From Tagaea sp965279565 (GTDB lineage Bacteria > Pseudomonadota > Alphaproteobacteria > CACIAM-22H2), in assembly GCA_965279565.1 (NCBI GenBank), contig OZ257249.1, positions 3,906,001 to 3,970,000 of the forward strand: a stretch of 64,000 nucleotides of DNA, given 5' to 3'. A model generated the notes under the pieces. It searched no databases and had not been told where the DNA came from. It saw only the letters and a list, made by a program, of their open reading frames with translations. The position numbers were made by a program, and so were the translations under genes. Of this stretch, positions 27,941 to 39,858 are shown piece by piece (position 1 is the stretch's first letter; each line of letters opens with the position of its first letter).

Positions 27941-28707
27941 GCCGCCCCCGTCCAGGCGCGCCACAGGAAGCTTGCCCCGCCGAACAGGACGAGTGCCTCC
28001 ATCATCGCGGTGTGGAGCGTCATGGAAAACCGCTCCAGCAGCCAGCGGCCCACGAACGCGCCGGGGATCGTGCACGCCCCCATCAATAGGCCGGCGAGCA
28101 GCAGTTCGAGATCGAGAGTCGTGCGCGTGCCGAAGACCGCGACCTTGACCAGATTGGTGAACAGCGACACCAGCGCGTCCGTCCCGATCAGCGCTGCCCC
28201 TTCCACGCCCGCCGCCATGAACGCGGCGATGAGGATGGCGCCCAGCCCCGTCATGCCGCCGATCAGGATGCCGTAGGTCGCCCCGCCCGCGACGACGCCG
28301 CCGTCCGACGCGCGCCAGCCTGCCCTTACCAGTGCCCGGCGCATCGGCACGCTGCCGATGAGGCAGACGCCAAGGACCGCCGCGATCGCCGTCGTCGGCA
28401 GCAGCGTGTAGACATAGGCCGACAGCACGCAGCATGGGACGGCGCCGGCAAGGGCAAGCCCTGCCCGTCGCCGGTCGATATCGCGCCAGAACGCGACGAC
28501 GCGGCTGAAATTCGTGATCGACATCGAGACCGCCATCGTCGGAATCACCCCGGCCACGCCGACGACGGGTGCGACGATGACCGGCAGGATCAGCCCCACG
28601 CCGTAGCCCGACACGCCGCCCACGATCGAAGCCGCGAAGGCGGCGAAGCCGACATAGGCGAAGGTCGCGGCGTCGATTTCGGCAAGATGGAAGGCCGCCT
28701 GTTCCAA
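27937..28707 (-). CDS. TauE/SafE-family membrane permease, paralogue
   Basis: A 256-residue paralogue of the following gene, with the same paired motif: SIVGGVSGYGVGLILPVIVAP near residue 27 and GATYGILIGGMTGLGAILIAAF near 145, in about eight membrane helices. The likely start is the TTG at 28707; the frame remains open upstream into the acylphosphatase region, so the N-terminus is uncertain by several residues. Its stop overlaps the next start (GTGA). The acylphosphatase stop lies 11 bp upstream. Two adjacent, coupled half-size permeases suggest a heterodimeric exporter (inference). Confidence 0.75.
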   Translation of the reverse strand: MEQAAFHLAEIDAATFAYVGFAAFAASIVGGVSGYGVGLILPVIVAPVVGVAGVIPTMAVSMSITNFSRVVAFWRDIDRRRAGLALAGAVPCCVLSAYVYTLLPTTAIAAVLGVCLIGSVPMRRALVRAGWRASDGGVVAGGATYGILIGGMTGLGAILIAAFMAAGVEGAALIGTDALVSLFTNLVKVAVFGTRTTLDLELLLAGLLMGACTIPGAFVGRWLLERFSMTLHTAMMEALVLFGGASFLWRAWTGAA

Positions 28708-28718
28708 CGCGGGTGCGC

Positions 28719-29012
28719 CTACTCCGTGGTCGGAAGCTGGACGAAGCCGGTCCAGCCTTCGTCGCCGGCAGGCTCGGCCACCAGCGCGTCGACGCGCGCC
28801 GTCGGCGGTCCGTTCCGGCAGGCCTCGATCATGTCCTCGACGAGATCCGCAGGACCGGCGAAGCAGGCTTCGACGCTGCCGTCCGTGCGATTGCGCACCC
28901 AGCCATGCAGGCCGCGGCTCTGCGCGTTCTCGACCGTCCAGCCGCGGAACCACACGCCTTGCACGCGCCCCGCGACCGAGACGCGCCGTACGATGCGTTC
29001 CCCTCCCGTCAT
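28719..29012 (-). CDS. acyP: Acylphosphatase
   Basis: A 97-residue small alpha/beta enzyme that hydrolyses acyl phosphates such as carbamoyl or acetyl phosphate. The phosphate-binding loop and catalytic Arg are in GRVQGVWFRGW, and the catalytic Asn in WVRNRTDGSVE, both intact. The length matches the family (about 90-100). It lies 55 bp downstream of the chemoreceptor stop and upstream of the two TauE genes, apparently in the same transcript; no terminator is seen in the 55 bp gap. The physiological substrate is unknown. Confidence 0.9.
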   Translation of the reverse strand: MTGGERIVRRVSVAGRVQGVWFRGWTVENAQSRGLHGWVRNRTDGSVEACFAGPADLVEDMIEACRNGPPTARVDALVAEPAGDEGWTGFVQLPTTE

Positions 29013-29067
29013 GGGAAGAAGTTTAACCCTCGCCGACCCGGGCCGGAAGGGCGACGTGCCGGCCGCC

Positions 29068-30756
29068 TCAGCCCACCTTGATCGCGGCCAGGAAACTGTC
29101 GACGTGCCCGCGCAGCGATTCGGCCTGCGCGGAAAGGCCGAGAGCCGCCTGGAGAACCTGCTCCGACGTCGAGCCGGTCTGTCCGACCGTCGCGGTCACC
29201 CTGACGATGGCTCCGCTCACATCGTGCGTACCCTTGGCGGCAAGCTGGATCGACCGCGAGATCTCGGCCGTCGCCGCGCTCTGCTCCTCGATGGCCGCGG
29301 CGATTCGGGTCGAGATCTCGCTGATGCGACCGATCGTTCCCCCGATTCCGCCGATCGCCGCGACGACCGTTCCCGTCGTTTCCTGGATCTCGGCGATCTG
29401 CGTCGAGATCTCCTCGGTCGCCTTCGCGGTCTGCCCCGCAAGGCTCTTGACCTCGCTCGCCACGACCGCGAAGCCTTTTCCCGCCTCCCCCGCGCGTGCG
29501 GCTTCGATCGTCGCGTTGAGTGCCAGAAGATTGGTCTGGCTCGCGATGCTGTTGATGAGGCCGACGACTTCGCCGATCTTCTGCACCGCCGTCGACAGCC
29601 GCTGGACGGCCCCCGACGTCTGTTCGGCTTCGACGACCGCCTTGCCGGCGATTTCTGTCGAACTGGAGACCTGCGTCGAGATTTCCCGGACCGAACCGGT
29701 CATCTGTTCCGTCGCGGTCGCGACAGTATCGACGTTGGCGCTCGTCTCCCTGGCGGCCACGGCCACGCCCGCGGCATGGTCGTTGGCCTCACGCGCCATC
29801 GCGACCATCGATTTGGCCGCGGCGTCCAGCTGGGCCGCCGCCACCGAGACGGATCTGACGGCTTCGGCGGCAATGCCGTCGAACTCGCGCACCAGCCCGT
29901 CGCGGGTGTCCGCGCGCTTCTGTCTGGCGGCCAGCGCATCGGACTGCTCTCTCGCCAGCCGTGCGGCTTCGACCAGCCCGCTACGGAACACCTCGACCGA
30001 TTTCGCCATCGCGCCGATCTCGTCTCGTCGCCCGGCGCCGGGAATTTCGGTGTCGAGCGCACCATCGGCGATCTGGCGCATGGCGCCGGTCATCGCGACG
30101 ACCGGCCGGGCGAGGCCGGCGATGACCCCCCAGGCGCCCCCGAGCACCAGGAGCAGCACCGCGCCGGTCGCCGCGCACATCGCGGCGACATAGACCGTCT
30201 CGTTGCGCGCCGCGAGCGCCTCGGTCGCGGCATTGGCGTCGTTGGCCAGCATGACGATCTGGTCCACGATCTCGCGATGCCGGCGATAGGCATCCGACAG
30301 GCCGCGATACGCCTCGCCCGCGGCCGCCTGGTTGCGTGATTCAAGTGCGGGCAGCAGGCGCGATTCGAGAATGCGCCAGAACTCGTCGACGGGCGCATGC
30401 GATTCCTCGAACAGCTTGCGGCGGATCTTCGCGTCGAACTCGGCTTCGTTGCGCCAGTATTCGCGGCGCGCATCATATTCGGCGCGCAGTTGCCTGAGCC
30501 GGTCGCGGCGCTGGGCCGCACTCGCCGGCTCCTGCAGGGCGAGCGTGGCTTCCAGATAGGCCTCGATGACGTAGGAGGGCGGCGGCAGCACGTCGGCGAC
30601 GATGTCCTTGCCGAGCACGATCTGCCGGTAGACGGACCCTCCGACCTTCAGTTCGCGCAGCGCCACGACGCCTGTCGCGATGGCGCCGGCCAGCCCCGAC
30701 ACCACGAGGATGGCGACGATCGACGCGACGAAGAAAACGCTTCGGGTACGCAGCAT
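29068..30756 (-). CDS. Methyl-accepting chemotaxis protein (four-helix sensor, HAMP)
   Basis: A 562-residue chemoreceptor. Transmembrane helix 1 (about 7-30) is followed by a periplasmic helical sensor (about 30-190, charged and coiled), helix 2 (about 192-212), a HAMP linker (about 213-265) and the cytoplasmic coiled-coil signalling domain. The hairpin tip contains the conserved NSIASQTNLLALNATIEAAR segment that binds CheA/CheW. There is no CheR/CheB pentapeptide at the C-terminus (ends HVDSFLAAIKVG). The start at 30756 has GGAGGG 6 bp upstream. No che genes are nearby, so it reports to a distant chemotaxis system. Confidence 0.93.
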   Translation of the reverse strand: MLRTRSVFFVASIVAILVVSGLAGAIATGVVALRELKVGGSVYRQIVLGKDIVADVLPPPSYVIEAYLEATLALQEPASAAQRRDRLRQLRAEYDARREYWRNEAEFDAKIRRKLFEESHAPVDEFWRILESRLLPALESRNQAAAGEAYRGLSDAYRRHREIVDQIVMLANDANAATEALAARNETVYVAAMCAATGAVLLLVLGGAWGVIAGLARPVVAMTGAMRQIADGALDTEIPGAGRRDEIGAMAKSVEVFRSGLVEAARLAREQSDALAARQKRADTRDGLVREFDGIAAEAVRSVSVAAAQLDAAAKSMVAMAREANDHAAGVAVAARETSANVDTVATATEQMTGSVREISTQVSSSTEIAGKAVVEAEQTSGAVQRLSTAVQKIGEVVGLINSIASQTNLLALNATIEAARAGEAGKGFAVVASEVKSLAGQTAKATEEISTQIAEIQETTGTVVAAIGGIGGTIGRISEISTRIAAAIEEQSAATAEISRSIQLAAKGTHDVSGAIVRVTATVGQTGSTSEQVLQAALGLSAQAESLRGHVDSFLAAIKVG

Positions 30757-30773
30757 GGCAGTCCCTCCGGAAT

Positions 30774-30797
30774 TGCGATGCGATTTGTCCCATCGCA
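30774..30797. repeat. Inverted repeat upstream of the chemoreceptor
   Basis: TGCGATG (30774-30780) and CATCGCA (30791-30797) form a 7 bp inverted repeat with a 10 bp spacer, 18-41 bp upstream of the chemoreceptor ATG. It could be an operator or leader hairpin. Further upstream the gap (30757-30907) is unusually AT-rich, with an ACAATTCATTGT palindrome at 30888-30899 and further ACAATT/AATTGT copies at 30847-30852 and 30904-30909. Confidence 0.4.
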
Positions 30798-30907
30798 TAT
30801 CCGAAGAAAAATGCCTGTGGATTGCCACAAATACAACCTACACGTTAATTGTATGCTTCAATCCGCTCCGCAACCGAATGACTGGCAACAATTCATTGTG
30901 ACTACAA

Positions 30908-31261
30908 TTAGCGCCACGCGGCGGCGTAGGCCATGCGCAGGGAGATGCGGACCGCGCCCGAAGCGCTCTCTTCCAGTTCCGATTCGCCGGGATAGTCGTC
31001 GCCCAGATGCGCGACGCGATTGCGCCGTTCGCGCAGCCAGTCGAACTCCGCATCGTCGGCCGCCCCGCGCCGCTGGGCGGCCTCCGACAGCGCGAAGGCC
31101 AGCACGACCGTCGCGGCCCAAGCACCCGCGCAGTAGGCGCGCTTCATTTCCTCGAGAGCGGCGATCCACGCGTCGGGCAGCGCGGCCGCCTGCGGCGGGG
31201 CGTTCGCCGCATGCGCGCGCTCGAACCACTCCGCGCGGCGTACGGCGGCCGCGTCGGCCAT
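30908..31261 (-). CDS. Small HEPN-like protein of unknown function, coupled to pccA
   Basis: A 117-residue helical soluble protein I do not recognise as a named family. Its helices (AWIAALEEMKRAYCAGAWAA, VVLAFALSEAAQRR) end in the motif RRNRVAH (Arg80-x4-His85), the Rx4-6H signature of HEPN ribonuclease/nucleic-acid-binding domains. HEPN proteins are often toxins or RNA-processing factors, but the motif is short and could be chance. The start is 2 bp after the pccA stop, and the gene ends at the AT-rich chemoreceptor upstream region. The tight link to propionyl-CoA carboxylase suggests co-expression; any functional link is inference. Confidence 0.5.
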   Translation of the reverse strand: MADAAAVRRAEWFERAHAANAPPQAAALPDAWIAALEEMKRAYCAGAWAATVVLAFALSEAAQRRGAADDAEFDWLRERRNRVAHLGDDYPGESELEESASGAVRISLRMAYAAAWR

Positions 31262-31263
31262 GT

Positions 31264-33285
<2,022 letters not shown>

Positions 33286-33290
33286 CTTCG

Positions 33291-33487
33291 TCACTTCCTC
33301 GATCCGATAATTTCGCGCGACCAGGCCCAGTGTGCGGCCAGCGGCAGCGACCAGATCGTCGCCAGCCACATCCACCACGGATAGGCGGGGTTCGTCAGCA
33401 CATTGGCCGCGATCGCCACCATCAGCACCGCGACGAAGACCATCGCGTGCAGGCGGAACCGGCGGAGCTTGTCGGCGCGCGGGTCGC

Positions 33488-33491
<4 letters not shown>
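33291..33491 (-). CDS. 2TM-domain small membrane protein between pccB and pccA
   Basis: A 66-residue protein with two hydrophobic helices (about 16-33 and 38-55) joined by a short aromatic loop (NPAYPWWMW) and a His near the second helix end (AAHWAWSRE), the layout of the small 2TM (PF13239-like) domain family, whose function is unknown. It starts with GTG, overlapping the pccB stop as GTGA, so translation is coupled to pccB; pccA follows 5 bp after its stop. This links the peptide to propionyl-CoA carboxylase production. It could tether the complex to the membrane, but that is speculation. Confidence 0.65.
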
Positions 33492-35020
<1,529 letters not shown>

Positions 35021-35077
35021 CGTCCCCGCCTCGTTCGCGCGTTCCGTCGCGTCAGTCACAGACGCATAACAAAGCCG

Positions 35078-35806
35078 TCACCCCAGCGCCAGTCTGAAAA
35101 ACCTTTGCGTATCAGCAAGATCGCGGCGCATCGCCGCGTGCTTCGCGATCAGGACCGGATCGTCGCCCCAGCGCCCGATCTGGTAGAGCGTATCGAGTTC
35201 CGCCGCCTCGAACGCGCCACCGGCGTCGATCCGGCCGTCCGCGAGCGCCAGTGCGATCGCCAGCGACCCGGTCGTCGCGACGACGATGCCGAGACCGGCA
35301 AGCTTCAGGTCGTCGAAGCCGGCCAGCGCCCGGCGCAAAGCGGCGAGGCTGGCGGCCGGCTGTTCGGGCGGTTGCAGCGAGGTGTGCGTTTCGAGCCGCG
35401 CGTCGTAGCTCAACGCCAGCCAGTCGAGCAGCGGCTGCCAGATTGCGGCCTGCCGGGCGACGAGATCGCGCGGCTGGTCGCTGCGATAGCAGAGCAGGTC
35501 GGTCTCGGCATGGGCGAGCATCTCGTCGATCACGCCATCGCGCTTGGCCGGGATCCGGTCGAGGGCCGTGCCCACGATGCGCGTCAGCGGGACCTTGTCG
35601 AAATCGATCCGGACCGCCTTGCCGCGCGGCAGCACGCCCGTCCATTCGGCGGCGAGCGCTTCGGCGAAAGCGCGGTGCGGCGTGCGGATGGCGGCACCGG
35701 CCGGGCTCTTCAGCGGCTTGCCGTCGAGTGCGAGCGAAAAGCCGCCGTCGGCCTCCGCGACGACCGCCGGCTCGGCGAATACGACGGCCTTCTTCGTGTC
35801 ACTCAA
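35078..35806 (-). CDS. ATP12-type F1-ATPase assembly chaperone
   Basis: Homologue of mitochondrial Atp12, which binds the F1 alpha subunit and prevents aggregation during F1 assembly; alphaproteobacteria are the main bacterial group with it. The 242-residue protein is recognised by FSLALDGKPLKSPAG, LAAEWTG..., VDKPLTR-like DKVPLTRIVGTALDRI, the TDLLCYRSDQPRDLVARQ helix and the C-terminal YQIGRWGDDP. It starts with TTG overlapping the asmA stop (TTGA), hence coupled translation; no earlier start is possible without reading through asmA. It is the last gene before pccB. Confidence 0.88.
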   Translation of the reverse strand: MSDTKKAVVFAEPAVVAEADGGFSLALDGKPLKSPAGAAIRTPHRAFAEALAAEWTGVLPRGKAVRIDFDKVPLTRIVGTALDRIPAKRDGVIDEMLAHAETDLLCYRSDQPRDLVARQAAIWQPLLDWLALSYDARLETHTSLQPPEQPAASLAALRRALAGFDDLKLAGLGIVVATTGSLAIALALADGRIDAGGAFEAAELDTLYQIGRWGDDPVLIAKHAAMRRDLADTQRFFRLALG

Positions 35807-38157
35807 CGGCCGAAGAGTCCGCGAATGCCACCCGGCGAAGCGGGTGCTGGTGCGGGAGCCGGCGCAGGGGTCGGCGCCGTGCGGTTCTGCTGGGCGGGTG
35901 CGGCCGCAGGTGCAGGCCGGCCCGTGGCGGCCGCAAGTGCCTGCGCGCAGGCGTCGGTCGCCGCCGCGGGGCGCTGCTGCTGTTGCTGCTGGCCGCCGCC
36001 GAACAGGCCCGTGATCGCCCCTGCCCCGCCCTGTGCCAGGCCCGTGACGGTCCCGAGCGTGCCCTGTGCGAGCGCTTGCGCCGTGCCGGCCGCATCGGGC
36101 GTGTAGCTGGGCTTGGCGAGCGTGCCGCCGATATTCAACGCGACCGGTCCGGCCACCTGGTTGAGTGCCAGCTGCTCCGTCGCGAGATTGATCGTGCCGG
36201 TCGTGCGCGCCGACATGACGCCCGTGTCGATCAGGCCCGCCTTGTAGACGCCGATCCCGTTCTGGAAATCGATCTTGTGGATGGCGCAGCGCACCGACGT
36301 GCCGATCGTCACGCGCGCCAGCGGCGGGAAGACCGAGCCGAGCCACTCGCCGATCACCTTCGTCGCCGCCTGGCCGAGCTCGCCCGGGCCCATGTTGAGA
36401 TAGACGTCGCCGGCGAGCGAGGCCGCGAGCTGGCGGGCCGTGTCGCCCTGCCCGCGCAGATTCACGTCCAGCGTGGTGGCGCCGCCCTTGAACCAGTCGT
36501 TGAGCTTGCGTTCGGTCAGCACGCGGCCGACATCGAGCTGGCGCATCTCGATCTTGTGCGTGAAGTTCTTCTGCGCGGCGTTCGCGGTCGCGTCCACCGC
36601 GAAGCGCCCGCCGTCGACCTCGAAGGTCAGCGGACGCAGCGTCAGCACACCGTTCGCCACGACAAGCTGGAGATTGAGGTTTTTCAGCGTGGCGCCATCC
36701 GCGATGATGGACCCGGCCGCGTATTTGAGATCGGCGTTCGCCGCATTGAGCAGGTCGAACGGGACCTTCTCGTTCGGGATCACGCGGCCATCCGCCGGCG
36801 CCGCGGCACCGCCCGAGGCCGGGCGCGCGGGTGCCGCCGCCGGCTGTGCGGGTTTCGCCGGGAACAGCTTGACGAGATCGACGGTCTGCGAACGCAGGTT
36901 CGCCTGGACCGACGGCTTGGCGCCGGGCGGAACGGCGATCGTCGCCTCGCCCGTCAGGTCGACGGCGTTCGACGGACCGACCTTCAGGTTCAGGCCGGCG
37001 ATCTGGTAGCGCGCGGCCGCGACGTCGCTGACCTGGAGCTGCAGGTCGAGCGGGCCGGTGACCGGCGGATCCATCTTCGCCGCGCGGAACGGGGCGGCCA
37101 GATCCTGCGACGTCGCCTTGAGCGCGAGCTTCATGCCGCGCTGCTGGACGGGGTCCTGGAACGAGCCCGTCACCTCGAGACGGATCGTGTCCGCCTTGCC
37201 GAAATCGATCTTGATGTCGGGCAGCGTCGGGCGACCCGAGGGGCCGCTGTCCGCCGCCTTGACCGACAGCTTCAGCGGCCCGAGGGCCGGGATTTCCTGC
37301 TTGGCGAGGGCGGCGAGCTTCTGCACTTCGGGCACGTCGGCCGTCAGGTCGATGCTGTAGCCCTTGCCCTGCGCAGGCGCCACGATGCCGCCGGCGACGC
37401 GCGCGGAGAGCGCGTTGTCGCCCAGCGTGAGCGTCACATCGACGGGCCATGGCGAACCGCTGGTGCGCATCAGGCGCTCGACCGAGCCGACCTGGCCCTT
37501 GAGCGCGAATTTGAGCTCGCCCGAAAGCTCCGGCACGTTGGCCGAGCCGGCAATGTCGAGACGCAGCGGCGAGGACGCGGAATCCGCGTTGAGCAGCACG
37601 CGCTCGAGCTTCACTTCCTTGATCTCGCGCGTGGCGCCGTCGCGGAAGGCGAAGCGCGCGTTGCGCAGCTCGACCTCGCGCACGACCGGCAGCGGCGCGT
37701 CACTGCCCGCAGCCTGCTGTTGCGGTGCGGGCTGGCCCTGCTGCGGGCGCGCGGGCGCGGCCGTCTCGAATTCCCAGTTACCCTTGCCGGCGCGGTCGGT
37801 CTCCAGAAGGATGTCGGTGTCGAGCAGCACGAGGCGCTTCACCTCGACCTGCTTGGACAGCAACGGCAGCAGCGCCACCTGCACCTCGAAGCGGCCGACC
37901 TTGACCATCTCGGGCCGCGAGCCCCACGGCGCATTGCCGAACGTGACCTCGGAAATGCCGAAGCTCGGCGACAGGCCGAGCGACAGCTTAATGTCGCCCT
38001 TGAGGACGAGATCGCGCCCCGTCGCCGACTTGGCGGCCTCGACGATCTGCGGCTTGTACTGGTTGGGATCGATCGACGACGCGATGACGAACACGGCGCC
38101 GACCGCGACGACGATCAGGCCGACCAGTCCGATGGCGAGCCATTTCACGATGCGCAT
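35803..38157 (-). CDS. AsmA-family periplasmic protein
   Basis: A 784-residue envelope protein of the AsmA/TamB-like group, thought to form a groove bridging inner and outer membranes for lipid transport or to aid outer-membrane assembly. An N-terminal membrane anchor (about residues 5-27, WLAIGLVGLIVVAVGAVFVI) is followed by the AsmA signature (SIDPNQYKPQIVEAAKSATGR, then GDIKLSLGLSPSFGISEVTF). Long beta-rich repeats come next, with a C-terminal AsmA_2 region near LNDWFKGGATTLDVNL. The tail is very rich in Pro, Ala and Gln (six Gln in a row). The ATG overlaps the HAD gene by 13 bp and its stop overlaps the ATP12 start. Confidence 0.85.
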   Translation of the reverse strand: MRIVKWLAIGLVGLIVVAVGAVFVIASSIDPNQYKPQIVEAAKSATGRDLVLKGDIKLSLGLSPSFGISEVTFGNAPWGSRPEMVKVGRFEVQVALLPLLSKQVEVKRLVLLDTDILLETDRAGKGNWEFETAAPARPQQGQPAPQQQAAGSDAPLPVVREVELRNARFAFRDGATREIKEVKLERVLLNADSASSPLRLDIAGSANVPELSGELKFALKGQVGSVERLMRTSGSPWPVDVTLTLGDNALSARVAGGIVAPAQGKGYSIDLTADVPEVQKLAALAKQEIPALGPLKLSVKAADSGPSGRPTLPDIKIDFGKADTIRLEVTGSFQDPVQQRGMKLALKATSQDLAAPFRAAKMDPPVTGPLDLQLQVSDVAAARYQIAGLNLKVGPSNAVDLTGEATIAVPPGAKPSVQANLRSQTVDLVKLFPAKPAQPAAAPARPASGGAAAPADGRVIPNEKVPFDLLNAANADLKYAAGSIIADGATLKNLNLQLVVANGVLTLRPLTFEVDGGRFAVDATANAAQKNFTHKIEMRQLDVGRVLTERKLNDWFKGGATTLDVNLRGQGDTARQLAASLAGDVYLNMGPGELGQAATKVIGEWLGSVFPPLARVTIGTSVRCAIHKIDFQNGIGVYKAGLIDTGVMSARTTGTINLATEQLALNQVAGPVALNIGGTLAKPSYTPDAAGTAQALAQGTLGTVTGLAQGGAGAITGLFGGGQQQQQQRPAAATDACAQALAAATGRPAPAAAPAQQNRTAPTPAPAPAPAPASPGGIRGLFGR

Positions 38158-38840
38158 GTCTGCTTCTCCCAGAGTTCCCGGACCAGGCCGGGCAGTTCCG
38201 CATATCCCTCCGCCAGCCGGTCCGCCCCGGCCGCGCGCAGGTCGTCGGGCGAATGATAGCCCCAAACGACGCCCAGCGCGCCAACCTTGGCGGCCTTGGC
38301 CATCGCCATGTCGAAGCTCGTGTCGCCGATCATGACGGTATCCACGGGCCGCACGCCGACTTCGTCCATCGCCCAGTGCAGCATCGTCGGATCGGGCTTG
38401 CCCGGTGCGCGATCGGCCGTCTGCAGCGTGACGAAACGGTGATGGAGATTGTGGCTGGCGAGAACGGCGTCAAGCCCCCGCCGCGCCTTGCCCGTGGCAA
38501 TGCCGAGCTGCCAGCCCGCCGCCTGAAGTACGTCGAGCGCTTCGAGGGCACCCGGGAACATCGGTTCGACCATGCCCCCGTCGGTGCGCAGTTCGAAGAA
38601 AGCGCGCTTGTACCCTTCGACCAGTCGCGAATGGACATCCGCGTCCTGGTCGGGTGCGAGCAGCATCATGCATTTTTCCAGCGGCAGCCCGATGACCCGA
38701 TGGGTCTGGCCGAGTGCGGGTGCCGGCAGCTTCAACGCGCCGAACGCGCTTTCCATGCAGGTCTGGATCGCGTGCTGGCTGTCGACCAGCGTGCCGTCGA
38801 AATCGAAGATCGCCAGACGCGGCGCGGTACCGTTCGTCAT
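38145..38840 (-). CDS. HAD-superfamily IA hydrolase (phosphoglycolate phosphatase-like)
   Basis: A 231-residue phosphatase with the HAD motifs: nucleophile Asp in FDFDGTLVDS (motif I), Thr in GIATGKARRG (II), Lys in APGKPDP (III) and acidic MIGDTSFDMAMA (IV). The cap after residue 20 places it in subfamily IA with Gph and PGMB types; the substrate cannot be fixed from sequence. The start at 38840 is preferred to an upstream in-frame ATG, as the extension overlaps rluC. It is 10 bp after rluC and overlaps asmA by 13 bp. Confidence 0.87.
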   Translation of the reverse strand: MTNGTAPRLAIFDFDGTLVDSQHAIQTCMESAFGALKLPAPALGQTHRVIGLPLEKCMMLLAPDQDADVHSRLVEGYKRAFFELRTDGGMVEPMFPGALEALDVLQAAGWQLGIATGKARRGLDAVLASHNLHHRFVTLQTADRAPGKPDPTMLHWAMDEVGVRPVDTVMIGDTSFDMAMAKAAKVGALGVVWGYHSPDDLRAAGADRLAEGYAELPGLVRELWEKQTCAS

Positions 38841-38850
38841 ATTGTGCCCG

Positions 38851-39858
38851 TCAGTCGCGCGGGAAAGGATCGACGCGCGCGTCGGGATCGAAGCCGAAGA
38901 AATCCCACGTCTTGCGCATGTGGAAGGGCAGCGGAGCACGGACCTTCAGCATGCCGTCGCCCGACGGGTGCGGCAGCTCGATCGAGCGGGCGTGCAGGTG
39001 CAGCTTGGCCGACAGCCCGTCGCCGACGAGGCGCGCCTTGGCCGCGCCGTACTTGCCGTCGCCGACGATCGGCGTGTCGAGCGCATCGGCGCAGTGGACG
39101 CGCAGCTGGTGCGTGCGTCCCGTGCGCGGCCACATCACGAGCCATGCCGCCCGGTCGCCGGCAATGTCGACGGTCGAATAGAGCGTGAGGGCGCGCTTGC
39201 CGTCCTCCTCGTTGGCCGCCATGTGCTCGTGGCCCGAGGCACCGGCTTCCTTGGCGAGCGCCATGTCGATCTTGCCCTGTGCGGGCTTGGGAACGCCGGC
39301 GACCAGCGCCCAGTAGATCTTCCGCGCGTTGCGGTGGCGGAAGGAATCGCCCAGGCGCTGCGCGTTCTTCGCCCCGCGCGCCAGCACGAGCACGCCCGAG
39401 GTGTCGCGGTCGAGCCGGTGGACGAGTTTCGGGCGGCCCTCGACGTCGAACTGGAGCGCGTCGAGCATGCCGTCGATATGCCGCTCGGTCCCCGTCCCGC
39501 CTTGCACGGCGATGCCGGGCGGCTTGTTCAGCACGATGACGTCGTCGTCCTTGTAGATGACGCAGCCCTGGATCATCTCGGCGTCGGCCTTCGAGACCTT
39601 CGGTCGCTCGCGCGCCACGCCCGGTGCGGCCAGCTCGTCGGGCGGCGGCATCTCGATGTTCGGCGGCAGGCGGATCGCTTGCTCCGGCTCCAGGCGCTGG
39701 CTGGATTTGGCGCGCTTGCCGTCGACCCGGATCTGGCCGGTGCGCAGCAGCTTCTCGATCCGCCCCTGCCCGAGGGCCGGGTACTTGCGCTTCAGCCAGC
39801 GGTCGAGCCGCTGGTCGGCATCGTCGATCTTGACGAGGATGGTCACGACGCCGGTCAT
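38851..39858 (-). CDS. rluC: RluC-family 23S rRNA pseudouridine synthase
   Basis: Isomerises uridines in 23S rRNA. The 335-residue protein begins with an S4 RNA-binding domain (about 12-75: RLDRWLKRKYPALGQGRIEK) and continues with the RluA-type catalytic domain containing HRLDRDTSG, where the Asp attacks the uridine. PRTGRTHQLRVH and VGDGKYG are further signature segments. E. coli RluC modifies 955, 2504 and 2580; specificity here is inferred from similarity only. The ATG overlaps the rarA stop (ATGA), and the HAD gene follows 10 bp later. Confidence 0.9.
   Translation of the reverse strand: MTGVVTILVKIDDADQRLDRWLKRKYPALGQGRIEKLLRTGQIRVDGKRAKSSQRLEPEQAIRLPPNIEMPPPDELAAPGVARERPKVSKADAEMIQGCVIYKDDDVIVLNKPPGIAVQGGTGTERHIDGMLDALQFDVEGRPKLVHRLDRDTSGVLVLARGAKNAQRLGDSFRHRNARKIYWALVAGVPKPAQGKIDMALAKEAGASGHEHMAANEEDGKRALTLYSTVDIAGDRAAWLVMWPRTGRTHQLRVHCADALDTPIVGDGKYGAAKARLVGDGLSAKLHLHARSIELPHPSGDGMLKVRAPLPFHMRKTWDFFGFDPDARVDPFPRD

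Noticed and set aside
30908..31261. Classic toxin-antitoxin pair involving the HEPN-like gene
   Set aside because: There is no adjacent MNT-type or other antitoxin gene; the neighbour is pccA, and the downstream side is the chemoreceptor promoter region.
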